The position numbers were made by a program, and so were the translations under genes. From JABSOG01 sp041583135 (lineage in GTDB: Bacteria > Pseudomonadota > Gammaproteobacteria > Enterobacterales > Alteromonadaceae), in NCBI GenBank assembly GCA_041583135.1, contig JBFHGJ010000114.1, positions 1 to 18,680 of the forward strand: a DNA stretch of 18,680 nt, written 5' to 3'. Below the pieces are notes generated by a model, which was given only the letters and a program-made list of their open reading frames with translations, was not told where the DNA came from and did not search any database. Below, piece by piece: positions 1 through 9,641 of the stretch (position 1 is its first letter; each line of letters begins with the position of its first letter).

Positions 1-3000
1 GCTAAACACCAGTTTGAGGGCAAGACGCTGAGCAAATTGCTGCTCGATGCGGTTAATCAGGCGTGTCGCCAACAATGAATGGCCACCCAAAGCGAAAAAG
101 TTATGATGTACACCAACGGCGTCACACTCTAAACCCAGCAACTGCGCCCAGATCAGCTGAAGCTGTTGTTCTATCTCGTTGCGAGGCGCAACATAGTCTT
201 TGTTTTGCTCGTCACTTGGCGCAGGCAAAGCATTTTTGTCGATTTTACCATTGGGCGATAATGGCCACTGCTCGATGGCGACAATGGCCGTCGGCACCAT
301 ATGCTGTGGCAATTGACCTGCCAGCTGCTGTTTCAGCAAAGCAATATCAACCTCTTGCACAGAGCCTTTAACATAAGCCACCAGTTGAGCTGGCGTATCT
401 TGCCTTTGATAGACCAAGGCCAAGGCCGATTCGACATTTTCCATGTTCACTAGAGCGGCTTCAATTTCGCCAAGCTCGATGCGATAACCGCGCAGTTTCA
501 CCTGAGTGTCGATGCGGCCTAAAAACAGTAATTGGCCTTGGTCGTTAAAGCGCACCAAGTCGCCAGTGCGATACCAGATATCATTACCATCGCCACTTAA
601 CGGATTGGCGACAAACGCTTTTGCGGTTAACTCGGGGCGGTTTAAGTAGCCTTTGGCAATACTGCCGCCACCAATATACAGCTCACCGGTTGCGCCAAAA
701 GGCAGTAGTTGCTGGTGTTCATCAAGCACTATCAACTGGGCATTATCAAGCGCGCGGCCTATGGGCAGCGCACTGTCATTACCTTGACCAAGCGCTACCT
801 TGGCCATATCGCATTCAGTCACGACTATGGTGGCTTCGGTTGGGCCATACATATTGAGCAAGGTGATCTTTTGCTTGCGATGTTGTTGCCACTGCTGCCA
901 GTTGCGTAAAATGCCCGGTTGCATAGCCTCGCCGCCGGTGGCAATAAGTCTGAGTTTAATATCATCGGCAACCTTTGACAGCTCGGCTTTACCGCACAAG
1001 TGATGCCAAAAGGCAGTCGGTAAGGTAGCAATGGTGATCTGCTGCTGGGTTACCCAGCGCCAAAAACCGTCGCCATCGAGCACAGAATCATCCTGTGGAA
1101 TAACCAAGGTGGCACCAGATAACAGCGATAAGCTCAGCTCTTCGATAAACACATCAAAAGAGATAGAGCAAAATTGCATAATACGGTCGTTCACATCGGT
1201 TTGATAAAGGGCCATCGCCGCCTGATGATACGACAGCCAATTGCCAAGGCTCACCATCACCCCTTTTGGCGTGCCGGTTGAACCTGAGGTATAAATCACA
1301 TAAGCAAGGGCATCAAAGGGTTGTGGCAAGACAGACAAGTTGGTGTCGTCAAAGGTGCCTAGTTCCAGCGCGCATTGTTCGCTTGCAAGGGCAATGACTT
1401 CGACTTCATCGCCACAGTCCATCGGCAAGGTATCAGCACATAGAATGTGTTTCATATTGGTGTCTGACACCATGAAGCTCAGTCGCGCGCTCGGGTAGTT
1501 CGGGTCTAACGGCACAAATACGCCGCCGAGTTTTAAAATGGCCAATACCGATTCAATCAGCGCAACACTGCGAGCCAAACACACCCCGACATAATCGCCA
1601 GCGACAACGCCCTTGGCCTGTAGCAGCCGCGCACGACGATTGGCATTTTGGTTAAGCTCAAAAAAGCTCAGCTGGCTATCGCCCAAAGAAAGCGCAGTGG
1701 CCTGTGGGCGATTTTGCACGTGAGCTTCGAACATCTGGTGAGGCAGCAGCTGCTGCTCACACTCAGCCTTGGTCAGTTTGGCTGGGGCTAACAGCTTTGC
1801 CGTTTCTTCTGGGCGCAGCATATCAAGTTTGGCTGGGGCAACATCGAGGTTTCGGCTATCAACAAAGGCCGATAAGAGCTGCTGCATATGGGCGCTAAAT
1901 TCGCTTATTCTTGATGCACTAAACAGCTGCTTGTCGTAATACCAACACAGCGCCATGCCACCTTCGGTTTGACGCAATACAAGGTCGATATCAAACAACA
2001 CCGCAGGCTTAACCTCTGGCAACTGAGTAAGCGCCAGTCCGGCAAGCTCAGGGGTAACAGCTGAGTCCATATCCAAGGTTATCATCAACTGAAACAGCGG
2101 GGAATAACGGCTATCTCTTGGCAAATTGAGCGTTTCGACCAAGGCTTCAAACGGCACATCCTGATTGGCCAGTGCGTCGATATTGACTGTCTTTAAGTGC
2201 GCCAAATAAGCGTTTAACGTCGGCTGCTCGGTACTCACTCTAAGAGCCAATGCATTGATAAATAAACCAATCATTGACTGTAAGCTGCTAAAGCGACGAT
2301 TGGCAACCGTGGTGCCCACCACTATGTCTTTGGCATTGCTGTGACGTGATACCATCAAAGCAAAGGCGCCATGGAGCAACATAAATAACGTCATGCCGTT
2401 TGCACCAGCTAACTGCTGCAACTGCTTAACTAATGGCTCAGGCAACAAGTCTTGGTAAAAGCCCGCTTGATGCTCAGGGGTTTGCGCTCTCGTTTGACGC
2501 AGGTTCAGCTCGTGGGTCAGCGGCGCGCCACCAAGCTGCTTTTGCCAATAGCTAAGCTGATGCTGATAGTCCTCACTTGCCAGCCAGCGGTTTTGCCAAC
2601 TGGCATAGTCGCTATAATTGATGGCCAAAGGCTCAAGGGCTGGCATTTCACCGGCTTTTATATGATTGCCCTTAATATGCGTGTAGAGCCTACTGAATTC
2701 ATTGACCAAAATACCAATAGACCAACCGTCAGCAGCAATATGATGCAGGCAAAAACTCAGTAGGCCACGGTTGTCAGCTAGACCGATATACAAACAGCGC
2801 AGCATAAAATCATTCGATAAATCAAACGCTTTGCTGCTGTGTGCGCTGAGCAGTCTATCACGATGTTGAGCGCCATCGTCAGCTCCGCTTAGGCTCACCA
2901 CATCAATGGCAAAATCGCTGGCAGGCAGCAGTTGCTGAATGACCTCAGCCGCTATGCTACCGTTATGGTTGGCTTTAAATACTGTTCTAAGTGGCTGATG

Positions 3001-3159
3001 TTTATCGATAATGGCCTGCAATGCCTGCTCGGCAACACGGACATCCAATGGGCCGTCAACATCAAAAGCAACACACATATGATATTCACTGCTGCCCTCT
3101 TTCATTTGGTCGATAAACCACAGGCGCTGCTGGGCAGATGACAATTCAAATGTTTGTTC
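1..3159 (-). other. NRPS module 3 (C3-A3-PCP3), divergent A-domain pocket
   Basis: C3 opens with ELSSAQQRLWFIDQ and carries HHIAADG (2725-2745), again LCL-like. A3 belongs to another A-domain subtype than A1 and A2: FDVFIEELS, ATLPTAF, LIATGGE and NMYGPTE give an eye-aligned pocket of D-V-E-T-A-G-M-I-V-K. Glu at the third pocket position suggests a polar or basic side chain, but I would not name a substrate. The carrier motif is GGHS, with Ser3167 at 76-78, so the carrier domain is cut only at its last helices by the window edge. Confidence 0.85.
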
Positions 3160-6100
3160 ATCAGCAGATAGCGCAACCGGCCCTGCCTCTTTGACTGACT
3201 GGCGAGTCTCATCTATCAACTGCGCCAAACGGCTAAGCTCGCTGTGCATAAACAGCTGCTTTATGGTCAGTTCAGTGGCGAATTTATCGTTGATTGCCGC
3301 CAGCAACTTCACCGCCGAAAGCGAATTGCCACCAAGGCTGAAATACTCACTGTTGCCGCCAATAAGCTCAAGCTCAACATTGAGCGCTTGCGCCCACAAC
3401 TGAGCCAGTAATTTTTCGCTGCCCGTGGTTAACGGCGCTTTGCTATCGGCCATATTGTTAGGCTGTGGCAACGCTTTTCTGTCAATCTTGCCATTAACTG
3501 TACGGGGCCAATCAGCCAATACCACATAGGCCGATGGCACCATATGCAGAGGTAACAACTCAAGCAATTGTCCACGTAACCACTGGGCATCAACCTGCGC
3601 TGTAGCACCGCTGTGACAAACCACATAGGCGGCGAGAAGCGCGCCATTAGTACCCTTATCAACAACTTCAACCAAGGCCGAATCAATCCCGTCGAGCTGG
3701 CTCAGTTGCTGTTCAATTTCGCCCAACTCAATGCGCTGACCACGCAGTTTGACCTGATTATCTATCCTACCAACAAAGTGTAAGTTGCCCAATTTATCCC
3801 AGCGCACCAAATCTCCTGTACGATAAATGATCTCACATGTGAGATCGTAGGGATTTTGCACAAATCGCTCTGCGGTCAATTCAGGCTGGTGCAAATAACC
3901 GGCCGCCACACCAGCGCCACCGATATACAGCTCACCAACACTGCCAACAGGACACAGCTGGCGATATTCATTAAGTACCAGTAGCTGAGTATTGGCCACC
4001 GCTTTACCAATTGGCACAGCTGAAGTTGGGTTGTTGATTGGCGCATCAACATCATACAAGGTACTGCAAACGGTGGTTTCTGACGGGCCGTAGCCGTTAA
4101 TTATGTGTAGCGCATCAACCCCTTGTTGCAAGTCAAACAATAACTGATGGTCTATTGGCTCAACCCCAACCAGCAAACGTTTGAGTTTGATAGCATCAGG
4201 ATTTTCGCCAATAAAGGCTTTAAGCGGCGCCAAAGCAAAGCCCGGCAAGTAACAGCTGTTGATTTGATGTTGCTGCAAAAAGTCAAACAGCTTTGCCGTA
4301 TCGGTGCGAACACTATCTGGGATCACATGCAAGGTTGCGCCAAAACACAAAGCGCTGAAGATCTCATACATGGCAACATCAAAGCTGACATTGGTCCACA
4401 GGGCGCATTGTTGATTGGCGCCGATTGGCGCGCGCTGATTAAAATCCAGTAGCAGATTGAGCAGGCTTTGATGATAACAGGCCACGCCTTTGGGTTTGCC
4501 GGTAGAGCCTGAGGTATAAATCACATAGGCCAGCGCCTTAAGCGCATCATCGCCACCACAGCTAAAGTGGTGCCCATCAAGCTCGGCCAATTGAGCCTGC
4601 ACGCGAGAGGACGACATATCGATGATGTTCAGGTTTTGCGCGCCGTCAAATTGCGCCATCGACGGGGTTGCCGATAACACATGGCTCATCGCACTATCGC
4701 TTAACATATGTTCGATGCGCGCTTTGGGATAATTAAGATCAATCGGCACAAAGGCACAACCGGCTTTGTGCAGCGCCACCATGGCAACTATCATATCAAG
4801 GCTACGCGGATAGCAAATACCCACCGTCGCCCCGGGGCAAAGGTTTGATGCAACGAGCAAACGCGCCAGCCTATTGCTCGCCACGTTAAGCTCACCATAA
4901 CTCAGGGTTTTGTCTTCACACACGACCGCCGCTTGACTAGGCCGGGTTTGCGCCTGCTGTTCAATCAAACGATGCAAAGGCTGTGGGCTAAGTTCGATTT
5001 GGCTGGGGCTTTGGCCCAATTGCAGCTGCTGGCGTATTTCTAAAGAAGACAGCAAGTTCAGCTCTGCCATTTTCGCGTGTGGCTTATCAACCAACTGCTG
5101 AGCGAGATGACAAAAATGGCGATTAAGCGTTTCAATACTCGCCTCATCAAACAAAGCACTATCGTAAATCCACTGAAGGCAATACCCTTTGTTCACTTTG
5201 CTGATGTTGAGGTTCAAATCGAATTTCGCTGCTGGCGTCTGCTCGGGCAACGGCGTAAATTGCAGCCCCGCTATCTGTGGCACAGGACTTTGTTCAACGG
5301 CCATACTCAGCAGAATTTGAAACAGGGGCGTATGACTGGTATCACGAGCAATACCGAGCTGTTCTACCAAATATTCAAAAGGCACCTGCTGGGCATTGTG
5401 GGCTTGCAGGTTGACCGTTTTGACCTGCTCGACAAAGTCGCTGAAATATTCATGCCCTGCACTGTTGGTGCGCAGCACCAAGGTGTTGGCGAAAAAGCCG
5501 ATTAACGGCTGTACTTGCGCTTGCTGACGATTGGCAACCACAGTGCCGATAACAATATCCTGTTCGTTACTGTGACGGCTGAGCACCAAGGCCAATAGGC
5601 TGTGCAGCAAAATAAACGGCGTTACGCCATAGTGCTGCGCCAACGCGTCGAGACGTTGAGTTAATGTCGTATCAACAGTCGCCACGACCTGCTCGCCCAC
5701 ATAGGTTTTGACCAAAGGTCTTGGTCTATCAAGGGGTAAACAATGCACCTTTGGCATATCGGCCAGTTGCTGCTGCCAATAAGCTAATGGCTCGCGTAAC
5801 TGCTCAGCCTGCAAGTGGCTTTGCTGCCATAGGGCAAAATCGCCATATTGTATGGGCAAAGGAGGCAGCGCTTGCCCGGCGTTGCTGCTCAGGCGCGCAT
5901 AATTGGCACTGAATTCCTGCAACAAAACCCCCACAGACCAGCCGTCAAAGGCGATGTGATGCAGGGTAAAGAGCAAGATCCCCCGATTGTTGTCGAGCTT
6001 GATAAAACAGGCCATAAGTAGCAGGTCATTGGCAAGGTCGAATACATGGTTGCGATACTGTTGTGTGATGTTGGCGATGTTTTGTTGTTTTTTGTCTTTG

Positions 6101-9100
6101 CTAAAACCACTCAAGTCGATTTGCCGTAGCGGCACCTCAACCTTGTTGTGGATGACCTGCCTCACTCCTTGCGGGTTCTTTTCATCTACGCGGTAGGTGC
6201 TACGTAAGATCTCATGACGCTCAACCACCAATTCTAATGCCTGCTGGGCAATGGTGACATCGAATGGGCCTGTGACTTCAAAACCGCCTGGCATATTGTA
6301 CTGGGCACTACCGCCTTCGAATTGGTCGATAAACCACAACCGTTGTTGGTTTTTCGATAAAGGCGCCTCATCTTTTTGTGTCAGGCGAGTAGTGACAGTC
6401 AAGTGATCGGTCTGCTCAGCACCGGCATCTATCGTAGCAGCTAACTGAGCAAGGCTGTCGGCGTTAAAAATCGCCTCAACGCTCAGCTCACAGCCCAAAC
6501 GCTGATTGATGGCTTGCTGTAACTTGATCACCTTTAGACTATCGCCACCTAAACCGAAAAAGTTTTCGCTCATGCTGACTTTTTCGCTGTCGATGGCCAG
6601 TATTTGCCCGCAAACGGCGGCAATGGCGTGCTCAGTTGCGGTTTCGGCTTTAACCCAATCATCTGACAACTGATGAGATGAGGGCTCAGGCAAGGCATTT
6701 TTGTCGATTTTCCCGTTGGGAGATAACGGCAAAGCCGCCAGCGGTATGAATGCTGCCGGCACCATATGTGTGGGAAGACGCTTGCGCATATGGGCGCGCA
6801 GCGCAGTTAACCCATTGCCTTGACTAAACAGGGCCATATCCGAGCATGTGAAATACGCCAATAAGCGGCTGTCATTTATCCCCTCATTGCCTTGGCGCAA
6901 CACCACCACCACGTCTTCTACCATGGCAAACGCCGCCAAGTGGCTTTCAATTTCTTCAAGCTCAACCCTAAACCCGCGTATTTTCACCTGAGTGTCGTTA
7001 CGGCCGATAAAGGCGATGTTGCCATCGGGCAACCAACGCACGAGGTCGCCACTGCGGTAAAGTCGCTCATTGGGGTCGTCTGAGAATGGGCTTGAAACAA
7101 ATCGCTGTGCGGTCAATTCCGTCTGGTTTAAATAGCCTTGGGCCAATCCGGCGCCACCAATATACAGTTCGCCAACCATGCCGTGAGGCAACATTGACAA
7201 CTGCTCATCAAGAATATACAACTGAGCGTTATTGACTGGCTTGCCGATTGGCACATATTGGTGATACTGGGCCGAGTCGGCATCCAGTTCAAACAAAGTT
7301 GAGCAAACCGTCGCCTCAGAAGGCCCATAGCCGTTGATGATGGTGGCCGACTCAAGGCTTTGATGGATACGGGCCAAGGTCTTAGGAAAGATCGGTTCGA
7401 CCCCAACCAACAGGCGTTTTAACGCCAACTGGTTAGTCGCTTGCGACAACCACTGAGCCAATGGGTTTAAGGTAAAGCCCGGCAAGAATGCACTGCTGAT
7501 CTGCTGCTGTTTAAGCCACTCAAACAACTGCTGAGTGTCGGCTCTAATTGGCTCTGGCACAAGGTTTAAGCTAGCGCCGTAGCATAAGGCGCTGAAGATC
7601 TCGTAGACCGAAACATCAAAGCTGGTACTGGTCCACAAAGCGCCCTTGTCGTTTGCTCCAAGGGGTCTGCGACTTTGAAAGTCCGCCAGTAGGTTGACCA
7701 AAGCACCATGTGTACAGCACACCCCTTTAGGTTTACCAGTCGAACCAGAGGTGTAGATGATATACGCCGTATCATCGGCTTTGATGGGCCTTGTCGCCAG
7801 CTGAGCTGGCGCGTTTGGCATTGATGCCATTTGCTCAAGACACAAGACTTCGACGCCTGCAGGCCAATCAAGGCTATCGCTCAGCGCGCTTTCACTGAGC
7901 ACCAATGCCAGCCCGGCGTCGTCTATCATGTGTGCTAGCCGCGCTTTGGGATAATTGGGATCTAAGGGGACGTAGGCACCGCCGGTTCTAAGCACTGCCA
8001 TTATGGCGACTATCAGCTCAACCCGGCGGGTAAGGCACACGCCAACACGGCAATTTGCGCCGTTGCTTTGATTGGCTATGCGCATCGCCACCGCAGTGGC
8101 AGCGTTATCTAGCTCGGCATAAGTGAGCTGCCTGCCATCGGCGATAACGGCAATTGCCTGTGGCTGCGCTTTTGCCTGAGCGGCGAACATAGCAACCACA
8201 TCAGAGGCTTGGCACGCTTTGAACTGGCCTTGGCCCAAGCTCAACAGTTGGTCATATTGCGCCTGAGGCAAGTAACGATATTCAGCCAACGGTAACTCAG
8301 GGGCTGCCAGCACTTGCTTAAGCAAATAGTGTAAACGCTGTGCCAAATCATCGATTTCGCTTGGCGTAAAATAGCCTAAGTTAAAATCCAGTTGCAACTC
8401 GGTATCGCGGTTTTCGCCATATTCCCACAAGGTCAGCGACAATGGGGTTTGTTCGTGTTGGTGGCTCAAATACACCAAATCAGCGCTTTGGCCGTCAAAG
8501 CTTAAGCGGCTATCGAGCTTGAGATAGTTAAATGCCAAATCGTACAGGCTTTGCTGATGTTCACCATCGGCAATGATATGACCGATAGGATAGCGCTGAT
8601 GGCGATATTGTTTTTGCTGTTTGGCACTGATGGCGGCAATATTTTGGCTAAAGCTTTGGCCGATATCCACTGTCAGTTTTAGCGGGCTGATAGAGGTAAA
8701 CACCCCAAGCATATTCTTTTGCTGGTGATTTTTGCGGTTGTGGCTGGGCAGACCAAACACAATCTCGGACGGTTTGAAACTCAGCGCAAAATAGCTGGCG
8801 ATAACCCCTAGATACACTTGCGCCACCGATACCTTGTGCTGTTTTGCCAGCTCGGTAACACAGCCGACTTCTTTGCTGTCAATCGGCATGACGACACGCT
8901 TTGATGCGATTGCCTGTCCTGGCGGGTATTGGCTGCGATAAAACCCCGGCAGCAACGCAGACGGCGTAAGCTGTTGGCTTTGCCAGTAGGCTTTGTCGTT
9001 TTGGTATTTGTTGCCGCGCAGATATTCATTGTCTTTTTCACTGACCGTTGACCACAGTCCGCTTGGCGCATCCACCTGTTCACCTTGATAAAGCTGGCCT

Positions 9101-9576
9101 AGGCTTTTTGCCCAATTGGCAAATCCCCAGCCGTCCATCGCCAAATGATGGGCAAAGCCGACATAGTAAAAGCGCTCGCTATCGAGTTTAAGCACATAGG
9201 CGCGAAACAGCGGCTTGTCATCAAATTCGATGGCGCTGGCAAACAGGGTATCGAGCCACTGTCGAGCCTCTTGCTCAGGGTTTTGGTGTTTTGAGAAGTC
9301 AATCAGCGCCAAGTGGGTATCACGCTCATCAACAATGTACTGGGCAACCCCTAAGGTGGCATGTTGACAAACCCTTAGGCCGAAGATCTCCTGACTTTGC
9401 ACCAGCTGCTTGTGGGCTTGTTGCAATTTGTTCAGGCAAATGCCAGACAGACGAATATAACCACCGACGTTGTACAGCGGAGCGCTCGGCGTTTTCAGCT
9501 GATGATAGAAGATGTCCTGTTGACTCAAAGTCAAAGGAAAATAGTCAATAGGGTCACTTTGTCGCACAAACTTCAT
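1..9576 (-). CDS. Giant non-ribosomal peptide synthetase, N-terminal three modules (C-A-PCP)x3, 3' end outside window
   Basis: Multimodular cytoplasmic enzyme that activates amino acids as adenylates, loads them on phosphopantetheinyl carrier domains and condenses them into a peptide. The frame is open for 3192 codons with no stop and continues past the left edge. Domains seen (approximate residues): C1 13-430 (HHLAMDG 143-149); A1 455-970 (TSGS 609-612, A10 Lys956); PCP1 with Ser1013; C2 1070-1495 (HHIAFDG 1206-1212); A2 1515-2045 (TSGST 1688-1692, Lys2030); PCP2 Ser2085; C3 2143-2575 (HHIAADG 2278-2284); A3 2600-3125 (TSGSTG 2763-2768, Lys3111); PCP3 Ser3167, close to the edge. No epimerisation, methylation or thioesterase domain is visible in this part. 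The ATG at 9574-9576 starts just before C1 and has AGGA 10 nt upstream. There is no loading A-PCP before C1. The product is unknown; a modified lipopeptide or a siderophore would both fit. Confidence 0.97.
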   Translation of the reverse strand, partial: MKFVRQSDPIDYFPLTLSQQDIFYHQLKTPSAPLYNVGGYIRLSGICLNKLQQAHKQLVQSQEIFGLRVCQHATLGVAQYIVDERDTHLALIDFSKHQNPEQEARQWLDTLFASAIEFDDKPLFRAYVLKLDSERFYYVGFAHHLAMDGWGFANWAKSLGQLYQGEQVDAPSGLWSTVSEKDNEYLRGNKYQNDKAYWQSQQLTPSALLPGFYRSQYPPGQAIASKRVVMPIDSKEVGCVTELAKQHKVSVAQVYLGVIASYFALSFKPSEIVFGLPSHNRKNHQQKNMLGVFTSISPLKLTVDIGQSFSQNIAAISAKQQKQYRHQRYPIGHIIADGEHQQSLYDLAFNYLKLDSRLSFDGQSADLVYLSHQHEQTPLSLTLWEYGENRDTELQLDFNLGYFTPSEIDDLAQRLHYLLKQVLAAPELPLAEYRYLPQAQYDQLLSLGQGQFKACQASDVVAMFAAQAKAQPQAIAVIADGRQLTYAELDNAATAVAMRIANQSNGANCRVGVCLTRRVELIVAIMAVLRTGGAYVPLDPNYPKARLAHMIDDAGLALVLSESALSDSLDWPAGVEVLCLEQMASMPNAPAQLATRPIKADDTAYIIYTSGSTGKPKGVCCTHGALVNLLADFQSRRPLGANDKGALWTSTSFDVSVYEIFSALCYGASLNLVPEPIRADTQQLFEWLKQQQISSAFLPGFTLNPLAQWLSQATNQLALKRLLVGVEPIFPKTLARIHQSLESATIINGYGPSEATVCSTLFELDADSAQYHQYVPIGKPVNNAQLYILDEQLSMLPHGMVGELYIGGAGLAQGYLNQTELTAQRFVSSPFSDDPNERLYRSGDLVRWLPDGNIAFIGRNDTQVKIRGFRVELEEIESHLAAFAMVEDVVVVLRQGNEGINDSRLLAYFTCSDMALFSQGNGLTALRAHMRKRLPTHMVPAAFIPLAALPLSPNGKIDKNALPEPSSHQLSDDWVKAETATEHAIAAVCGQILAIDSEKVSMSENFFGLGGDSLKVIKLQQAINQRLGCELSVEAIFNADSLAQLAATIDAGAEQTDHLTVTTRLTQKDEAPLSKNQQRLWFIDQFEGGSAQYNMPGGFEVTGPFDVTIAQQALELVVERHEILRSTYRVDEKNPQGVRQVIHNKVEVPLRQIDLSGFSKDKKQQNIANITQQYRNHVFDLANDLLLMACFIKLDNNRGILLFTLHHIAFDGWSVGVLLQEFSANYARLSSNAGQALPPLPIQYGDFALWQQSHLQAEQLREPLAYWQQQLADMPKVHCLPLDRPRPLVKTYVGEQVVATVDTTLTQRLDALAQHYGVTPFILLHSLLALVLSRHSNEQDIVIGTVVANRQQAQVQPLIGFFANTLVLRTNSAGHEYFSDFVEQVKTVNLQAHNAQQVPFEYLVEQLGIARDTSHTPLFQILLSMAVEQSPVPQIAGLQFTPLPEQTPAAKFDLNLNISKVNKGYCLQWIYDSALFDEASIETLNRHFCHLAQQLVDKPHAKMAELNLLSSLEIRQQLQLGQSPSQIELSPQPLHRLIEQQAQTRPSQAAVVCEDKTLSYGELNVASNRLARLLVASNLCPGATVGICYPRSLDMIVAMVALHKAGCAFVPIDLNYPKARIEHMLSDSAMSHVLSATPSMAQFDGAQNLNIIDMSSSRVQAQLAELDGHHFSCGGDDALKALAYVIYTSGSTGKPKGVACYHQSLLNLLLDFNQRAPIGANQQCALWTNVSFDVAMYEIFSALCFGATLHVIPDSVRTDTAKLFDFLQQHQINSCYLPGFALAPLKAFIGENPDAIKLKRLLVGVEPIDHQLLFDLQQGVDALHIINGYGPSETTVCSTLYDVDAPINNPTSAVPIGKAVANTQLLVLNEYRQLCPVGSVGELYIGGAGVAAGYLHQPELTAERFVQNPYDLTCEIIYRTGDLVRWDKLGNLHFVGRIDNQVKLRGQRIELGEIEQQLSQLDGIDSALVEVVDKGTNGALLAAYVVCHSGATAQVDAQWLRGQLLELLPLHMVPSAYVVLADWPRTVNGKIDRKALPQPNNMADSKAPLTTGSEKLLAQLWAQALNVELELIGGNSEYFSLGGNSLSAVKLLAAINDKFATELTIKQLFMHSELSRLAQLIDETRQSVKEAGPVALSADEQTFELSSAQQRLWFIDQMKEGSSEYHMCVAFDVDGPLDVRVAEQALQAIIDKHQPLRTVFKANHNGSIAAEVIQQLLPASDFAIDVVSLSGADDGAQHRDRLLSAHSSKAFDLSNDFMLRCLYIGLADNRGLLSFCLHHIAADGWSIGILVNEFSRLYTHIKGNHIKAGEMPALEPLAINYSDYASWQNRWLASEDYQHQLSYWQKQLGGAPLTHELNLRQTRAQTPEHQAGFYQDLLPEPLVKQLQQLAGANGMTLFMLLHGAFALMVSRHSNAKDIVVGTTVANRRFSSLQSMIGLFINALALRVSTEQPTLNAYLAHLKTVNIDALANQDVPFEALVETLNLPRDSRYSPLFQLMITLDMDSAVTPELAGLALTQLPEVKPAVLFDIDLVLRQTEGGMALCWYYDKQLFSASRISEFSAHMQQLLSAFVDSRNLDVAPAKLDMLRPEETAKLLAPAKLTKAECEQQLLPHQMFEAHVQNRPQATALSLGDSQLSFFELNQNANRRARLLQAKGVVAGDYVGVCLARSVALIESVLAILKLGGVFVPLDPNYPSARLSFMVSDTNMKHILCADTLPMDCGDEVEVIALASEQCALELGTFDDTNLSVLPQPFDALAYVIYTSGSTGTPKGVMVSLGNWLSYHQAAMALYQTDVNDRIMQFCSISFDVFIEELSLSLLSGATLVIPQDDSVLDGDGFWRWVTQQQITIATLPTAFWHHLCGKAELSKVADDIKLRLIATGGEAMQPGILRNWQQWQQHRKQKITLLNMYGPTEATIVVTECDMAKVALGQGNDSALPIGRALDNAQLIVLDEHQQLLPFGATGELYIGGGSIAKGYLNRPELTAKAFVANPLSGDGNDIWYRTGDLVRFNDQGQLLFLGRIDTQVKLRGYRIELGEIEAALVNMENVESALALVYQRQDTPAQLVAYVKGSVQEVDIALLKQQLAGQLPQHMVPTAIVAIEQWPLSPNGKIDKNALPAPSDEQNKDYVAPRNEIEQQLQLIWAQLLGLECDAVGVHHNFFALGGHSLLATRLINRIEQQFAQRLALKLVFS
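3217..6369 (-). other. NRPS module 2 (C2-A2-PCP2), LCL-type condensation
   Basis: C2 opens with LSKNQQRLWFIDQ and carries HHIAFDG (5941-5961), typical of LCL condensation domains, so the residue from module 1 should be accepted as the L form. The A2 pocket, read by eye (FDVAMYEIF, CYLPGF, LLVGVEP, NGYGPSE, TTVC), is D-V-Y-Y-L-G-G-V-C-K, one residue different from A1. Modules 1 and 2 probably incorporate the same or very similar amino acids. The carrier motif is GGNS, with Ser2085 at 3322-3324. Confidence 0.87.
6427..9540 (-). other. NRPS module 1 (C1-A1-PCP1), possible starter-type C domain
   Basis: C1 keeps the catalytic HHxxxDG motif as HHLAMDG (9130-9150) but follows it with WGF, whereas C2 and C3 have HHI..DGWS as in ordinary LCL domains. 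Its opening (PLTLSQQDIFYHQ) also differs from the SxxQQRLWFIDQ start of C2 and C3. Aligning A1 to the GrsA PheA pocket by eye (FDVSVYEIF, AFLPGF, LLVGVEP, NGYGPSE, ATVC) gives D-V-Y-F-L-G-G-V-C-K. Asp at pocket position 1 indicates an alpha-amino acid. The hydrophobic residues weakly suggest an aliphatic substrate, but I do not recognise this code. The carrier motif is GGDS, Ser1013 at 6538-6540. Confidence 0.85.
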
Positions 9577-9586
9577 TATTTCGTCG

Positions 9587-9590
9587 TCCT
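9587..9590 (-). promoter_or_regulatory. Ribosome binding site of the NRPS gene
   Basis: AGGA on the minus strand, 10 nt before the ATG at 9574-9576. It supports this start, which falls immediately before the first condensation-domain motif. Confidence 0.55.
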
Positions 9591-9641
9591 GGTCATACAA
9601 CTGGCAGCTTTATCTTTTTTTTAGCGAATAAAGAAACACTC

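Noticed and set aside
5077..5505. 142-codon plus-strand open frame opposite the NRPS
   Set aside because: Lies wholly within the C2 coding region on the other strand and has no protein-like features; an antisense shadow.
1..9576. Possible frameshift or pseudogene in the NRPS
   Set aside because: The frame was followed through the whole stretch without a stop, and all core C, A and PCP motifs are intact.
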